Assembly: GCA_016712505.1 (NCBI GenBank)
Contig: JADJQY010000002.1
Span: 186,001-250,000, forward strand
Length of the DNA stretch: 64,000 nt
Direction of reading: 5' to 3'
Source: Candidatus Eiseniibacteriota bacterium
GTDB lineage: Bacteria; Eisenbacteria; RBG-16-71-46; CAIMUX01
The translations under genes and the position numbers were made by a program. The notes under the pieces are model-generated. The model had not been told where the DNA came from. It saw only the letters and a program-made list of their open reading frames with translations, and made no database searches. Positions 1-7,769 of this stretch are shown here, one piece after another; the stretch's first letter is position 1; every line of letters starts with the position of its first letter.

Positions 1-146
1 ACGATCGTCGCGCCCCCCTGACCGGTGTGCGGGGCAAAGCAAAGGACATGGTGGCGGTAGGCGCGGTCGCGACACCGGGCGAGCAGCATCGACTGGCTGC
101 CGCCCAGGCGTAGGTCGGTGATGATGTGGAGGACACTTGGCTTCAT
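1..146 (-). CDS. Glycosyltransferase family 4, N-terminal fragment
   Basis: The reading frame starts at an ATG at 146 and runs off the left edge, giving 48 complete codons. The peptide begins MKPSVLHIITDLRLGGSQSM, the usual opening of GT4/GT1 (GT-B fold) glycosyltransferases: a hydrophobic first beta strand followed by a GG-rich loop that contacts the donor. The role would be transfer of a sugar from a nucleotide donor to a cell-surface glycan or lipid in the cytoplasm. Acceptor and donor cannot be judged from this fragment. It is divergent from the gene at 359, and a likely extended -10 box lies about 10 nt before the TSS expected for this start. The family call rests on the N-terminal motif alone. 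Confidence 0.75.
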   Translation of the reverse strand, partial: MKPSVLHIITDLRLGGSQSMLLARCRDRAYRHHVLCFAPHTGQGGATI

Positions 147-162
147 GATGGTCCTGCGGCCG

Positions 163-170
163 ACTGTAGC
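163..170 (-). promoter_or_regulatory. Extended -10 promoter for the GT4 gene
   Basis: Read on the minus strand the sequence is TGCTACAGT, a TGn extended -10 followed by TACAGT. The predicted start of transcription is about 10 nt upstream of the ATG at 146. No good -35 is seen, which is tolerated by extended -10 promoters. Confidence 0.35.
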
Positions 171-190
171 AGGTTGGCGCGATTCGCGCC

Positions 191-253
191 CATCGCCCGT
201 CGCGCGTTGCCCATCGCCCGTCGCGCGTTGCCTATCGGCCGTCGCCCGACGCG
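191..253. repeat. 21-bp tandem repeat, about 3 copies
   Basis: Two exact 21-bp copies (191-211 and 212-232, beginning CATCGCCCGTCGCG) are followed by a degenerate third (233-253). They lie between divergent genes, about 105 bp before the start of the gene at 359. There are no spacers, so this is not a CRISPR array. It belongs to a set of locus-specific short tandem repeats seen through the window. Confidence 0.85.
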
Positions 254-344
254 AGTCGCGCCGGTCTTACGTCGCCCGTCCCGCCCCGCGCGCCGCGCGC
301 AGACCCCGGAGCGAAAAGGCCGCGGGGGCGTCGAGCGACCCGGC

Positions 345-350
345 TATACT
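345..350 (+). promoter_or_regulatory. -10 box of a probable leaderless gene
   Basis: TATACT at 345-350 is one base from the sigma-70 -10 consensus (TATAAT). The start of transcription expected 7-8 nt downstream coincides with the GTG at 359, and no Shine-Dalgarno sequence is present. The -35 region is GC-rich and poor. Confidence 0.45.
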
Positions 351-358
351 GCGCCGCC

Positions 359-1511
359 GTGAACCACTTTTCCCGAATCTCCCGTCGGTGGCCCTGGCTG
401 CTCCTCCTGCTCGCGGCGGTGATGGCGCTGCCGCCTGCAAGCAGCGGCAGGGGGGCGCCTGCGGCCCAGACCCTGATCTATGTCGCGCTGCCCGGTGTGG
501 AGCGGGCTGCGTTCCTCGACCCCGACGGAGTGCTCGAACGACGGTTCGCCGACGCGCTGGCCCGAACCGGCTGGTTCCTCGAGGGCGAAACCCTCTCCGA
601 CGCTGAGAGCACGGGGCTCGACGCCTGGAGGGACGCGGTGGGGGACGGGCTGCTGCTGCTCGCGCCCGAGTACCCCGATCGCACCCTCTACCTCGGGCCT
701 GATCCCGGAGGAGTGGCGATCCAGACCCGCGGCGAGGGACAGGCCGAGCCGCTGTCCCGCCTGGCGGAGGAGTCGCGCATCTGGCTCGACCGCGCCGATC
801 GATTGCGCTGGGGAGGAGGTGGTCGAGTGCCTCGACCTGACGGCCGAGGAGAACCTGGCCTTTCGCAATCTCGCGCTCGATGAAGACCCGTTGGGCGCCG
901 TTGCACCCTCGAGGTCGGATGGGGCGCAGCTCCAGACGCCGGCCGCTCTGGCCCGACTCAAGCAGGCATTTCTCCGCGACAAGCGGGTGGCAAACCTCGC
1001 GCTCTACCTCGGACGGACGCGGCGACCGGCAGCGACGGGGCTCAGGCTCGACCTGGCCGCGGCTCACGGCGAGCTGGCGGCAGCCCTCGAGGTGCAGGGG
1101 AGCCGGGCCGAGGCTGATCTGGTTGGGTCGGAGCTTCCGACCGATGCGCGCGGCCTCCCGTCGCTCCGTGCGGCAGCGCCGGAGCTGCGCGAGGCGGCCG
1201 ACCAGGCCCGGTTTCGGGCGCGCGTGATTCAGTCCGGAGCGCGAATCGCGGGGCGCTGCGATCGCGTGCTGCAGTCGCTCCTGGCCGAGGCAGAGACCGG
1301 AACCTGGCTCGTGGTCGATGCGCGCGCGGGCGCGCAGCCGTTCGTCGCGGTGGCGCGGAAGGGGATCGCCCTGGGATCGCCCGAGACCCGCTCTGGGCTG
1401 CTCTCCGGGCTGCTCTCTGAGCTCCTCTCCGAGCTGCTCCGCGACCCTCAGCGCAGCCGGGTGAGCCGTTCGAGTGCGGTCCCCTCCGGTGTCACCGCAC
1501 GCACGAAGTAG
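359..1511 (+). pseudogene. Exported protein of unknown function, interrupted by a frameshift
   Basis: From GTG 359 the frame encodes a basic N-terminus, a hydrophobic signal segment (WPWLLLLLAAVMALPPASS) and about 150 coherent residues. It then loses coherence at a GGGG run (810-813). Reading continues in the other frame as EEVVECLDLTAEENLAF and onward to a stop at 1511. Removing one G gives a single 383-residue protein, so this is a one-base insertion or an assembly error. No family is recognised. The tail is rich in SGLLSELL-type repeats and overlaps the convergent protease gene by 64 bp, so the true end is uncertain. A TATACT box sits directly before the start codon, suggesting a leaderless mRNA. 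Confidence 0.55.
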
Positions 1512-3823
1512 ACCCCGTCCGGAAGGCTCTTCCCGCGATCGTCGCTTCCATCCCAGTCGATCCAGGTCACACCGGCGGGGAGCGATCCGCGACGGAGCGT
1601 GCGGAGCCGTCGCCCGGACGCATCGTAGACCGCGAGATCGGCCGGTCCGGCGGTCGACACCGCGAGCCGTAGGGCAGCGCGGGAACGGAACGGGTTGGGA
1701 CTCAGGTAGAGCTCGGGCGTCGCGGCCTGCGGGATCGGAGCGACCAGGCGGCGGAGGGCAAAGCCCTCCGCATCACGCGAGACGCTGAATCGGGCGCCGT
1801 GAAGGTCCGAGAGGTGGACTTCGCCCCGGAACGATCCCAGCCCAGCGCGAGGATCCGCGAGCGCCCGCAGATCGAGTTCGACCTCCGCCCCTCCTTCATC
1901 GATCCCCGCGCTCCAGTTCCCCCCCGACCCCTCCAGATAGGTCCATTCAACCGTGCCCGCATCCATCTGCCAGCGGACGAAGACCCGCGCTACCACCTCC
2001 GCGTTTGTGCTCCAGGTCTCTTCGAAGGTCGCGTCGCGGTCGGCGAAGGTGGCGTGCAGTCGTCGGGTCAGACCGACCGGGGAAGAGGGTCCCGGAGAAC
2101 AGAACCGGAGCGCCGGGTCGACGGGCGGGTCCTCGGTCGGACCGGCGCCGATCAGGCGGCCGTTCGAGACGAAGCGAATGGCACCGTCGCCATCGAGCCA
2201 GAGCGCGCGCGTTCGGTGATCGAGCAGCACCGCGTCGTGGATCAGATCGATTCGCCGCGATTCGCCCGCGGCCAGTTCGGCGTCGACCTCGAGCGGGGCC
2301 AGGCCCCGGCGGGCCGCCGCCTCGCGCACGCGGGACCGGTCGAGGCCCAGCCGTTCGGCCGCGCGGAACAGACCGGCGGCTGCCTGGGGATAGGTCGCGA
2401 TCGCGCTCTGATCCTCGAAGGCAGCCAGTGCCAACCGTTCGGTCGCCTCGGCCCCGAAGGTGCTGCGCAGATCCCAGAGCAGCGCGCTCCAGACCTCTCC
2501 GTCGTGGTGGGGCTGTCCCGTCATCCAGGTCGGATAGACCGCCGGTTCATCCACTCTTCGCAGGCAGGGGGGAGCGAGCGCGGTTGCGTCCCACTCGGCC
2601 AGGCAGGGATCGCCGGTCAGCGACGCCGCCCAGAAGTCGGAGAACCCCTCGCTGATTGCACCGGTGTCCCCGCCGCCGAAACCCGGCACCAACGCGTCGT
2701 GCAGGGCGTGACCGCTCTCATGCAGGATGACGTCGGCGTCTTCGGCGTCGTCCACCCCGCCGTCACCGAGGAGCACCGCCTTCTGCGGCCGGCTGTACCA
2801 GGAGTTGTCGAGCGCGGTCGCGTGTACCACGATCGTGAAGGGACGGCGAAACAGGTTCCGGAATCCCAGCGCCTCGGCCCGCGCGAGGGAGCGGTGCCCA
2901 TGGTAGTAGGCCATCGCCTCCTCGAAGCGCGGGTCGCGACTGCCGTAAGCGAAGCTGTTTCCCGGCTCGCTCGCCCGAACGGGGTCCTGACTCGTGATCG
3001 CGATCCGTCCCCCGCGGAGCCGACCGCTCCCCTCCAGTTCCTCGAGTGGGACCCAGATCCGATACCCGTCGACCTCGACACCGTCGCGCAGGTCGCTTCT
3101 CCCGCTGACCCGCACCGGATTGGGATCGAAGACCAGCGCGCTTCCCTGGACCCCAGAGAAATTACGCGCGTCGCGGAGTTCGATCAGTGCGCCGGTCGTG
3201 CGGTCGAGTCGGGCGGTGACCGGGATTGCCACGTCACACGCCGGAACCGTAGACCGCCAGGGGAGGCTACGGAACGCCGCGCGCAGTGCCTCACGCGAAG
3301 CTCCCGCCGCGGCGGCCGGTTCTGGATCGATCAGCCCCTCCGCTTCGAGCACCCAGTCGTCCCCGCGGGCCAGGCGGAACCTCCAGGCGTCCTCAGCGAA
3401 TGGGCGTAACACCAGCGGGATCTGCAGGTTGCTCCGCGCGATGGTCCGCGCTTCCGTCCATTCGCGGGCGGTGAGGGCTGCCTCGGACCAGAGATCGTCG
3501 GCCCGCAGCACCAGGTCCGCACCGAGGAGCTCGAGCCCCTCGACGAACGGCCGGAGGCGGACCAGCGGGCCGGTCGGCGTCTCGATCGAGGTCACGACCA
3601 GCCAGTTGGCTCGCTCGGCATCGGCTCCGAGCCGTGTCATTGCCCGGGCGCGGAACTCTGGAGGCAGCTCCGGCGCGACCCCTCGGTCCGCGGAAGGACG
3701 GAGGACGAGGGCGATCGTCACGAGGGAGAGCAGCGCCGCGATCGCGACCATCGGAAGCCAGGCCGGCGGCGGGCGCAACCGACGGCTCGGGATCAACTTC
3801 GGGGTCTGGCCTTCATCCTTCAC
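1448..3823 (-). CDS. Secreted M36-like zinc metalloprotease with FlgD-like C-terminal domain
   Basis: This 791-residue protein starts at GTG 3823, with GGAG five bases upstream. A membrane/signal segment spans residues 22-42. The zinc site is HESGH (368-372) with EGFSDF (392-397) supplying the third ligand, the arrangement of fungalysin/thermolysin-type gluzincins. After the catalytic part come beta-rich regions and, from about residue 705, a domain ending in DGVYFVRAVT. That is the FlgD-like Ig fold used as a secretion or anchoring tail in FCB bacteria. The likely role is extracellular or surface proteolysis. The gene stands alone between fructose-bisphosphatase and the convergent gene at 359. 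The family assignment is by motif; the substrate is unknown. Confidence 0.8.
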   Translation of the reverse strand: MKDEGQTPKLIPSRRLRPPPAWLPMVAIAALLSLVTIALVLRPSADRGVAPELPPEFRARAMTRLGADAERANWLVVTSIETPTGPLVRLRPFVEGLELLGADLVLRADDLWSEAALTAREWTEARTIARSNLQIPLVLRPFAEDAWRFRLARGDDWVLEAEGLIDPEPAAAAGASREALRAAFRSLPWRSTVPACDVAIPVTARLDRTTGALIELRDARNFSGVQGSALVFDPNPVRVSGRSDLRDGVEVDGYRIWVPLEELEGSGRLRGGRIAITSQDPVRASEPGNSFAYGSRDPRFEEAMAYYHGHRSLARAEALGFRNLFRRPFTIVVHATALDNSWYSRPQKAVLLGDGGVDDAEDADVILHESGHALHDALVPGFGGGDTGAISEGFSDFWAASLTGDPCLAEWDATALAPPCLRRVDEPAVYPTWMTGQPHHDGEVWSALLWDLRSTFGAEATERLALAAFEDQSAIATYPQAAAGLFRAAERLGLDRSRVREAAARRGLAPLEVDAELAAGESRRIDLIHDAVLLDHRTRALWLDGDGAIRFVSNGRLIGAGPTEDPPVDPALRFCSPGPSSPVGLTRRLHATFADRDATFEETWSTNAEVVARVFVRWQMDAGTVEWTYLEGSGGNWSAGIDEGGAEVELDLRALADPRAGLGSFRGEVHLSDLHGARFSVSRDAEGFALRRLVAPIPQAATPELYLSPNPFRSRAALRLAVSTAGPADLAVYDASGRRLRTLRRGSLPAGVTWIDWDGSDDRGKSLPDGVYFVRAVTPEGTALERLTRLR

Positions 3824-3977
3824 GGAAACTCCGGGGCGGAACGGCTAGGGCGCCAGGTTCGGCCGCGATCGGGACGGGGGACACCGGTCCGGATCGGGCT
3901 GGTCGCGCGCATCCCGGATCTGCCGACGCGCCGGCCAGGGCGACGAGGGCGGAGGTGGGTACGCGTACCTACGGCGA

Positions 3978-4001
3978 GGGCCCCGGAGTGATCCGGGGCC
4001 C
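3978..4001 (+). other. Perfect 10-bp hairpin with GTGA loop in the 3824-4200 intergenic region
   Basis: GGGCCCCGGA at 3978-3987 is perfectly complementary to 3992-4001 around a GTGA loop, a GNRA tetraloop if transcribed from the plus strand. No T tract follows on either strand, so it is not a standard Rho-independent terminator. The rest of the 377-bp gap between fructose-bisphosphatase and the protease holds no convincing gene. A second short palindrome, GGGCCCGCGGGCCC, lies at about 4092-4105. Confidence 0.6.
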
Positions 4002-4157
4002 AAACAGGTTCTGACACCACACGGGTTGGTCGCCCGTTCGGGTTTGTCCCGTCGGAGCGGCCAGCTTCGGTGCTGGCAGGATGTCGCCATAGGGCCCGCG
4101 GGCCCACGGTTGAGGGCGGATCGAGAACGACTCAAGCCTAGCCCGGTGGCGAGGGCG

Positions 4158-4181
4158 GAAACAATGGGTCATTCACCCCAT
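4158..4181 (-). terminator. Weak terminator-like hairpin after fbp
   Basis: On the minus strand ATGGG and CCCAT (arms at 4177-4181 and 4164-4168) flank an 8-nt loop and are followed by TGTTT. It lies 20 nt beyond the fbp stop. The stem is short, so the call is tentative. Confidence 0.3.
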
Positions 4182-4200
4182 CGCACTCCCTGGCCATCGC

Positions 4201-5226
4201 TCAGTCGGGGATCTCGCGGTAGAGCCGCTCGATCAGTTCCACCTCGCGCCGGCTCCCGATGTAGAGCGGTACCCGCTGATGGAGGGAGGTCGGGATCACG
4301 TCGAGGATCCGCCCCCGCCCGGTCGAGGCGAGCCCACCGGCCGCCTCGCACACCATCGCCAGCGGGGCGGCCTCGGAGAGCAGACGTAGCTTTCCCTCGC
4401 GATGCGACACCGTCGGCGGATAGAGAAAGACCCCGCCATAGAGCAGGTTCCGGTGAAAGTCGGCCACCAGCGACCCGATGTAGCGGGCACTGTACGGTTT
4501 ACCGCCGGGACCTCGACCACTCTTCCAGATCTCCACCGCCTGCTGATCGCGCGGGTGCCAGGACGCGGAGTGTCCCTCGTTCGTGCTGTAGATCAGGCCG
4601 ATCTCGGGGGTGCGCAGATTGGGGTGGGAGAGGAGAAACTCCCCGATCGAGGGATCGAGGGTGAAGCCGTGCACCCCCGCCCCAGAGGTGTAGACCAGGA
4701 TGGTGCTCGACCCGTAGATCACGTAGCCGGCGGCGACCTGGTCCCGCCCTGGCTGCAGGACATCCTCGATCTGCCCTGGCCCCTCCGGCGTCCTCCGCCG
4801 GTGGATGCTCCAGATCGTGCCGATCGAGACGTTGGCGTCGATGTTCGACGACCCGTCCAACGGATCGATGGTCAGGGTGTACTTGCCCGTCGGGTAGCGG
4901 TCCGGGATCTCGATCAGGTCTTCATTCTCTTCCGAGGAAAGGGCACATAAGTGTCCACCGTGATGCACGTTCCGGATGATGGTCTGGTTGGCGAACTCGT
5001 CCAGGTACTGCACCGCCTCGCCCTGCACGTTGACGTGGCCGGTCAGTCCGAGCGCGTCGGCGAGACCTGCCTTCCTCACCTCCCGCGAGATGATCTTGGC
5101 CGAGAGCATGATCTCCTGCATCAGCGCGGTGAACTCCCCGGAGGCCTCCGGAAACTCCTGCTGCATCTCCGCCATGTGCTGGGTGAAGGTCATCCCCTTC
5201 TCGTGCACCCCATTCGGCTCGCCCAT
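4201..5226 (-). CDS. fbp: Fructose-1,6-bisphosphatase class I
   Basis: This 341-residue enzyme hydrolyses fructose 1,6-bisphosphate to fructose 6-phosphate in gluconeogenesis; it is cytosolic and Mg-dependent. The class I metal-binding signature is intact: SSEENED (97-103) and DPLDGSSNID (121-130). The C-terminal half keeps the usual substrate-site stretch around YSARYIGSLVADFHRN. Length matches the family (about 330-340). The ATG at 5226 has a good GGGAGG Shine-Dalgarno. It is transcribed divergently from divIVA across a 354-bp region. No nearby gluconeogenic partner is seen. Confidence 0.96.
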   Translation of the reverse strand: MGEPNGVHEKGMTFTQHMAEMQQEFPEASGEFTALMQEIMLSAKIISREVRKAGLADALGLTGHVNVQGEAVQYLDEFANQTIIRNVHHGGHLCALSSEENEDLIEIPDRYPTGKYTLTIDPLDGSSNIDANVSIGTIWSIHRRRTPEGPGQIEDVLQPGRDQVAAGYVIYGSSTILVYTSGAGVHGFTLDPSIGEFLLSHPNLRTPEIGLIYSTNEGHSASWHPRDQQAVEIWKSGRGPGGKPYSARYIGSLVADFHRNLLYGGVFLYPPTVSHREGKLRLLSEAAPLAMVCEAAGGLASTGRGRILDVIPTSLHQRVPLYIGSRREVELIERLYREIPD

Positions 5227-5262
5227 GCCATCCTCCCTTCACGGTTCCTGTTCGGTCGGGGC

Positions 5263-5268
5263 AGTATA
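5263..5268 (-). promoter_or_regulatory. Candidate -10 for fbp
   Basis: Minus-strand TATACT lies about 37 nt upstream of the fbp ATG. The -35 region is poor, so only the -10 is called. Confidence 0.3.
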
Positions 5269-5304
5269 CTCGCGCGCGGGCCTCGGTTCCGCCGCCGCCC
5301 GACG

Positions 5305-5341
5305 AAAAAAGTTGGCGCACTGCCAGCGACTTTCCTATAGT
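5305..5341 (+). promoter_or_regulatory. Sigma-70 type promoter with A-tract, upstream of divIVA
   Basis: An A6 tract (5305-5310) abuts TTGGCG (5312-5317), then an 18-bp spacer and TATAGT (5336-5341). The same A6 element sits upstream of the promoter at 15150. Transcription from here would give a leader of about 235 nt to the GTG at 5581, containing a triple 19-bp repeat. With the fbp -10, this accounts for the 5227-5580 gap; nothing else is recognised there. Confidence 0.55.
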
Positions 5342-5460
5342 TTCACGTCCTTTGGCAGACTCCGCGACGGGGATGGATCCGAGGACCCCGGCCGCGGCTC
5401 GCAGCGAACGCATTGTTCGGTGAACAGGTCCGGCTTCGCAAAGCGCAATGCGTCGCAACG

Positions 5461-5516
5461 CTGGTTGTATCGAGATGGGCTGGTTGTATCGAGATGGGCT
5501 GGTTGTATCGAGATGG
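5461..5516. repeat. 19-bp tandem repeat, 3 copies, in the divIVA leader
   Basis: CTGGTTGTATCGAGATGGG is repeated at 5461, 5480 and 5499 (the last copy lacks one base of identity). The array ends 65 nt before the divIVA start codon. A 19-bp period is not a multiple of three, so the array is unlikely to be coding. Confidence 0.9.
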
Positions 5517-5580
5517 CGGCGACCCGCGAGGGTCCACGTCTCCTGGGCAGGGAGTGCCGAAAGCAGGGGAGGGTTCGCTC

Positions 5581-6798
5581 GTGGTCAAGATTTCTCCGCT
5601 CGACGTCCGTAGGCAGGTCTTTCGCAAGACCATGCGCGGCTGCGATCCCGAGGAGGTGCGGACCTTCCTGGAGATGGTCGCCAACGAACTCGAGAACGCG
5701 ATGCAGGAGCGCGCCATGCTCTCCGAGCGCTGCCAGATGCAGGAGCAGCGTCTCGACGAGTACCGCCAGCTCGAGCAGTCGATGCGCAACTCTCTCGTCA
5801 CGGCCGATCGCATCGCCACCGAGTCGCGGGACGCTTCCGAGCGCGAATCGCAGCGGGTGATCCAGGATGCCCACGCCCGCGCGGAGCGGATCCTCGGCGA
5901 CGCTCGCGAACGACTCCAGGGCCTGGTGCAGGAGATCGAGGCGCTGCGCGCCAAGCGCGAGGTGTTCGTCAATCGTTTCCGCGCGCTGCTCGAGAGTCAG
6001 AATGCGATTCTCGACGAGCATGCCGGCGACCGCACCGACATGGAAGTTCTCGAGCGCGGCGCCGCCCGCCTCGGCGGACGCATCGAGAACGACCGCGCTC
6101 GTCTGGCCGACGCCGCCCGGGCCCAGGAATCGCTCCAGGGTGGCCAGCATGGTCCGGCGATCGGGCATGCCCCGAATCCCCAGCATGCCCCGATCCCTCA
6201 GCACATGCAGGCTGGCCAGCATGCACAGACTGGCCAGCATGCACAGGCGAACCAGGCGGCCGGTCCGGCTCGTGACTTCGCAGGCAACCGGGATCTCGCA
6301 GGCAATAGGGACTTCTCCGGAGCGACTCCCTCGGGCGCCTCGGCTGCGAATGTCGGAAACGCGCCGATGCCGCAACGCAGCGAGATCCGGTACGACGAGG
6401 AACTGGGTGACGGGGCAGAGACCTCACGCCCGCGGTTCCCGGTCCGCCGGTCCGAGGCGGTTGGAGAGGCCGCCCCGGCTCCCAATCGGCCGCAGCCTGA
6501 GCCGACGGCCGAGGGGATTGCCCGCGGCGTGGGACGTTTCTTCCGTCGCAACGATGCGGTCGTGCCGCTCCGCAGCGGCCGTCAGCCCGACCCGAACTCC
6601 CCAGGGGGACGGTCGCCGGAGACGCCGCAACTGAACGCGCGCCGCGGTGCGGACGGGTCGGAGTCGAGCCTCTTCCCGGACAATCGCGCCGCTCGGCCGA
6701 ACGAGGAGTTCGGACGGATGCGTGAGCGCTCGGAGGGAATCTTCGAGATCTCCGCCTCTGACGAGACCAATCGCGACGATCGAGGCCGCTCCGCCTGA
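5581..6798 (+). CDS. DivIVA-domain coiled-coil protein
   Basis: The start is GTG 5581, preceded by AGGGGAGGG at a spacing of about 7; frame upstream of it is repeat-rich leader. Residues 1-60 match the DivIVA membrane-curvature domain (VKISPLDVRRQVFRKTMRGC, then DPEEV...FLE). A long coiled coil follows to about residue 180. Then comes a His/Gln-rich low-complexity stretch (190-225, repeats of GQHAQ) and a disordered tail to residue 405. DivIVA proteins assemble at curved membrane and recruit septal or polar factors. In this type of didermic bacterium the partner is unknown. The tail carries two 18-bp DNA repeats, so part of it probably arose by slippage. Confidence 0.85.
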   Translation: MVKISPLDVRRQVFRKTMRGCDPEEVRTFLEMVANELENAMQERAMLSERCQMQEQRLDEYRQLEQSMRNSLVTADRIATESRDASERESQRVIQDAHARAERILGDARERLQGLVQEIEALRAKREVFVNRFRALLESQNAILDEHAGDRTDMEVLERGAARLGGRIENDRARLADAARAQESLQGGQHGPAIGHAPNPQHAPIPQHMQAGQHAQTGQHAQANQAAGPARDFAGNRDLAGNRDFSGATPSGASAANVGNAPMPQRSEIRYDEELGDGAETSRPRFPVRRSEAVGEAAPAPNRPQPEPTAEGIARGVGRFFRRNDAVVPLRSGRQPDPNSPGGRSPETPQLNARRGADGSESSLFPDNRAARPNEEFGRMRERSEGIFEISASDETNRDDRGRSA

Positions 6799-6944
6799 CA
6801 CTCCGGTGGTCTGCCTCCGGGGCGTTCCCGGCGGTAGAGGGGAAGGACGGGCCTCTCCAGGTCGGAGCAACACGCATACGGAACCGTGCGCCCCGCCGCA
6901 CTCCTGCTGGCGAGGCGCACGCGATCGGGAGCACCAGGCGATCC

Positions 6945-7769
6945 ATGAGTTCGGAGATGAAAACGCGCATTGACCAGGCGGCCGACTTCCTGCGCGGGAA
7001 GTGGGCGAAGTCTCCGCGCGCGGGGGTGATTCTCGGGACCGGACTCGGCTCGCTATCTGCTTCGATGACCATCGAGGCCCGAGTCCCCTACGACGACATC
7101 CCGCACTTCGCCGTATCGACCGTCGAGAGCCACGCCGGGGAGATGCTCTTCGGTCAGGTCGCCGGCCGTGACTGCGTCGTGATGAGCGGTCGGGTTCACC
7201 TCTACGAAGGCTACACGATGGAGCAGGTCACCTTTCCGGTGCGCGTGATGCGGGCACTGGGAGCTCCGCTCCTGATCGTGAGCAACGCGGTGGGCGGAAT
7301 GAATCCGCTCTTCGGGCTGGGCGATATCTGCATCACCGTCGATCACATCAACCTGATGGGCGCGAACCCGCTGATCGGCCCGAACGATGATGCGCTCGGC
7401 CCGCGTTTCCCGGACATGTCCGAGCCGTACACCTTGCGCCACGTGGCCAGCGTGGAGCGGATCGCCCTGGATGAGCGGATCCAGGTGCGCAAGGGGGTGT
7501 TCGTCGCGGTGGCGGGACCGAACCTGGAGACGCGCGCCGAGTACCGATTCCTGCGCACCATCGGCGCCGATGTGGTCGGGATGTCACTCGTGCCCGAGGT
7601 GCTGGTCGCCGTACACGGGGGGATGGAGGTGCTCGCCCTTTCCGTGGTCACCGATCTCTGTCTGCCCGATGCCCTCGAACCGGTCGACATCCAGCGCATT
7701 CTCCAGGTAGCGGCGGACGCCGAACCGAAGCTCACTCGCCTGGTGAGCCGATTTCTCGAGGATCTCTGA
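6945..7769 (+). CDS. Purine nucleoside phosphorylase, trimeric (PNP/MTAP family)
   Basis: The 274-residue enzyme cleaves purine nucleosides with phosphate to a free base and (deoxy)ribose 1-phosphate (salvage, cytosol). Phosphate-site and ribose-site motifs are intact: GTGLG (31-35), SHAG (62-65), GRVHLYEGY (82-90), SNAVGGMN (113-120), GPNLETRAEYR (191-201). The specificity loop reads SVVTD, so the residue matching human Asn243 is Asp237. This may broaden or shift base preference toward 6-aminopurines. The stop overlaps the next ATG (TGATG), implying translational coupling to the DksA-type gene. The ATG at 6957 is an alternative start. Confidence 0.92.
   Translation: MSSEMKTRIDQAADFLRGKWAKSPRAGVILGTGLGSLSASMTIEARVPYDDIPHFAVSTVESHAGEMLFGQVAGRDCVVMSGRVHLYEGYTMEQVTFPVRVMRALGAPLLIVSNAVGGMNPLFGLGDICITVDHINLMGANPLIGPNDDALGPRFPDMSEPYTLRHVASVERIALDERIQVRKGVFVAVAGPNLETRAEYRFLRTIGADVVGMSLVPEVLVAVHGGMEVLALSVVTDLCLPDALEPVDIQRILQVAADAEPKLTRLVSRFLEDL

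Noticed and set aside
5461..5516. Short direct repeats as a CRISPR array
   Set aside because: Units are contiguous with no spacers, are under 22 bp and differ in sequence at each locus; no cas gene is present.
6799..6944. Signal recognition particle RNA between divIVA and PNP
   Set aside because: A CAGGTC stretch is present, but the conserved GGAAGGAAGCAG-type loop is missing.
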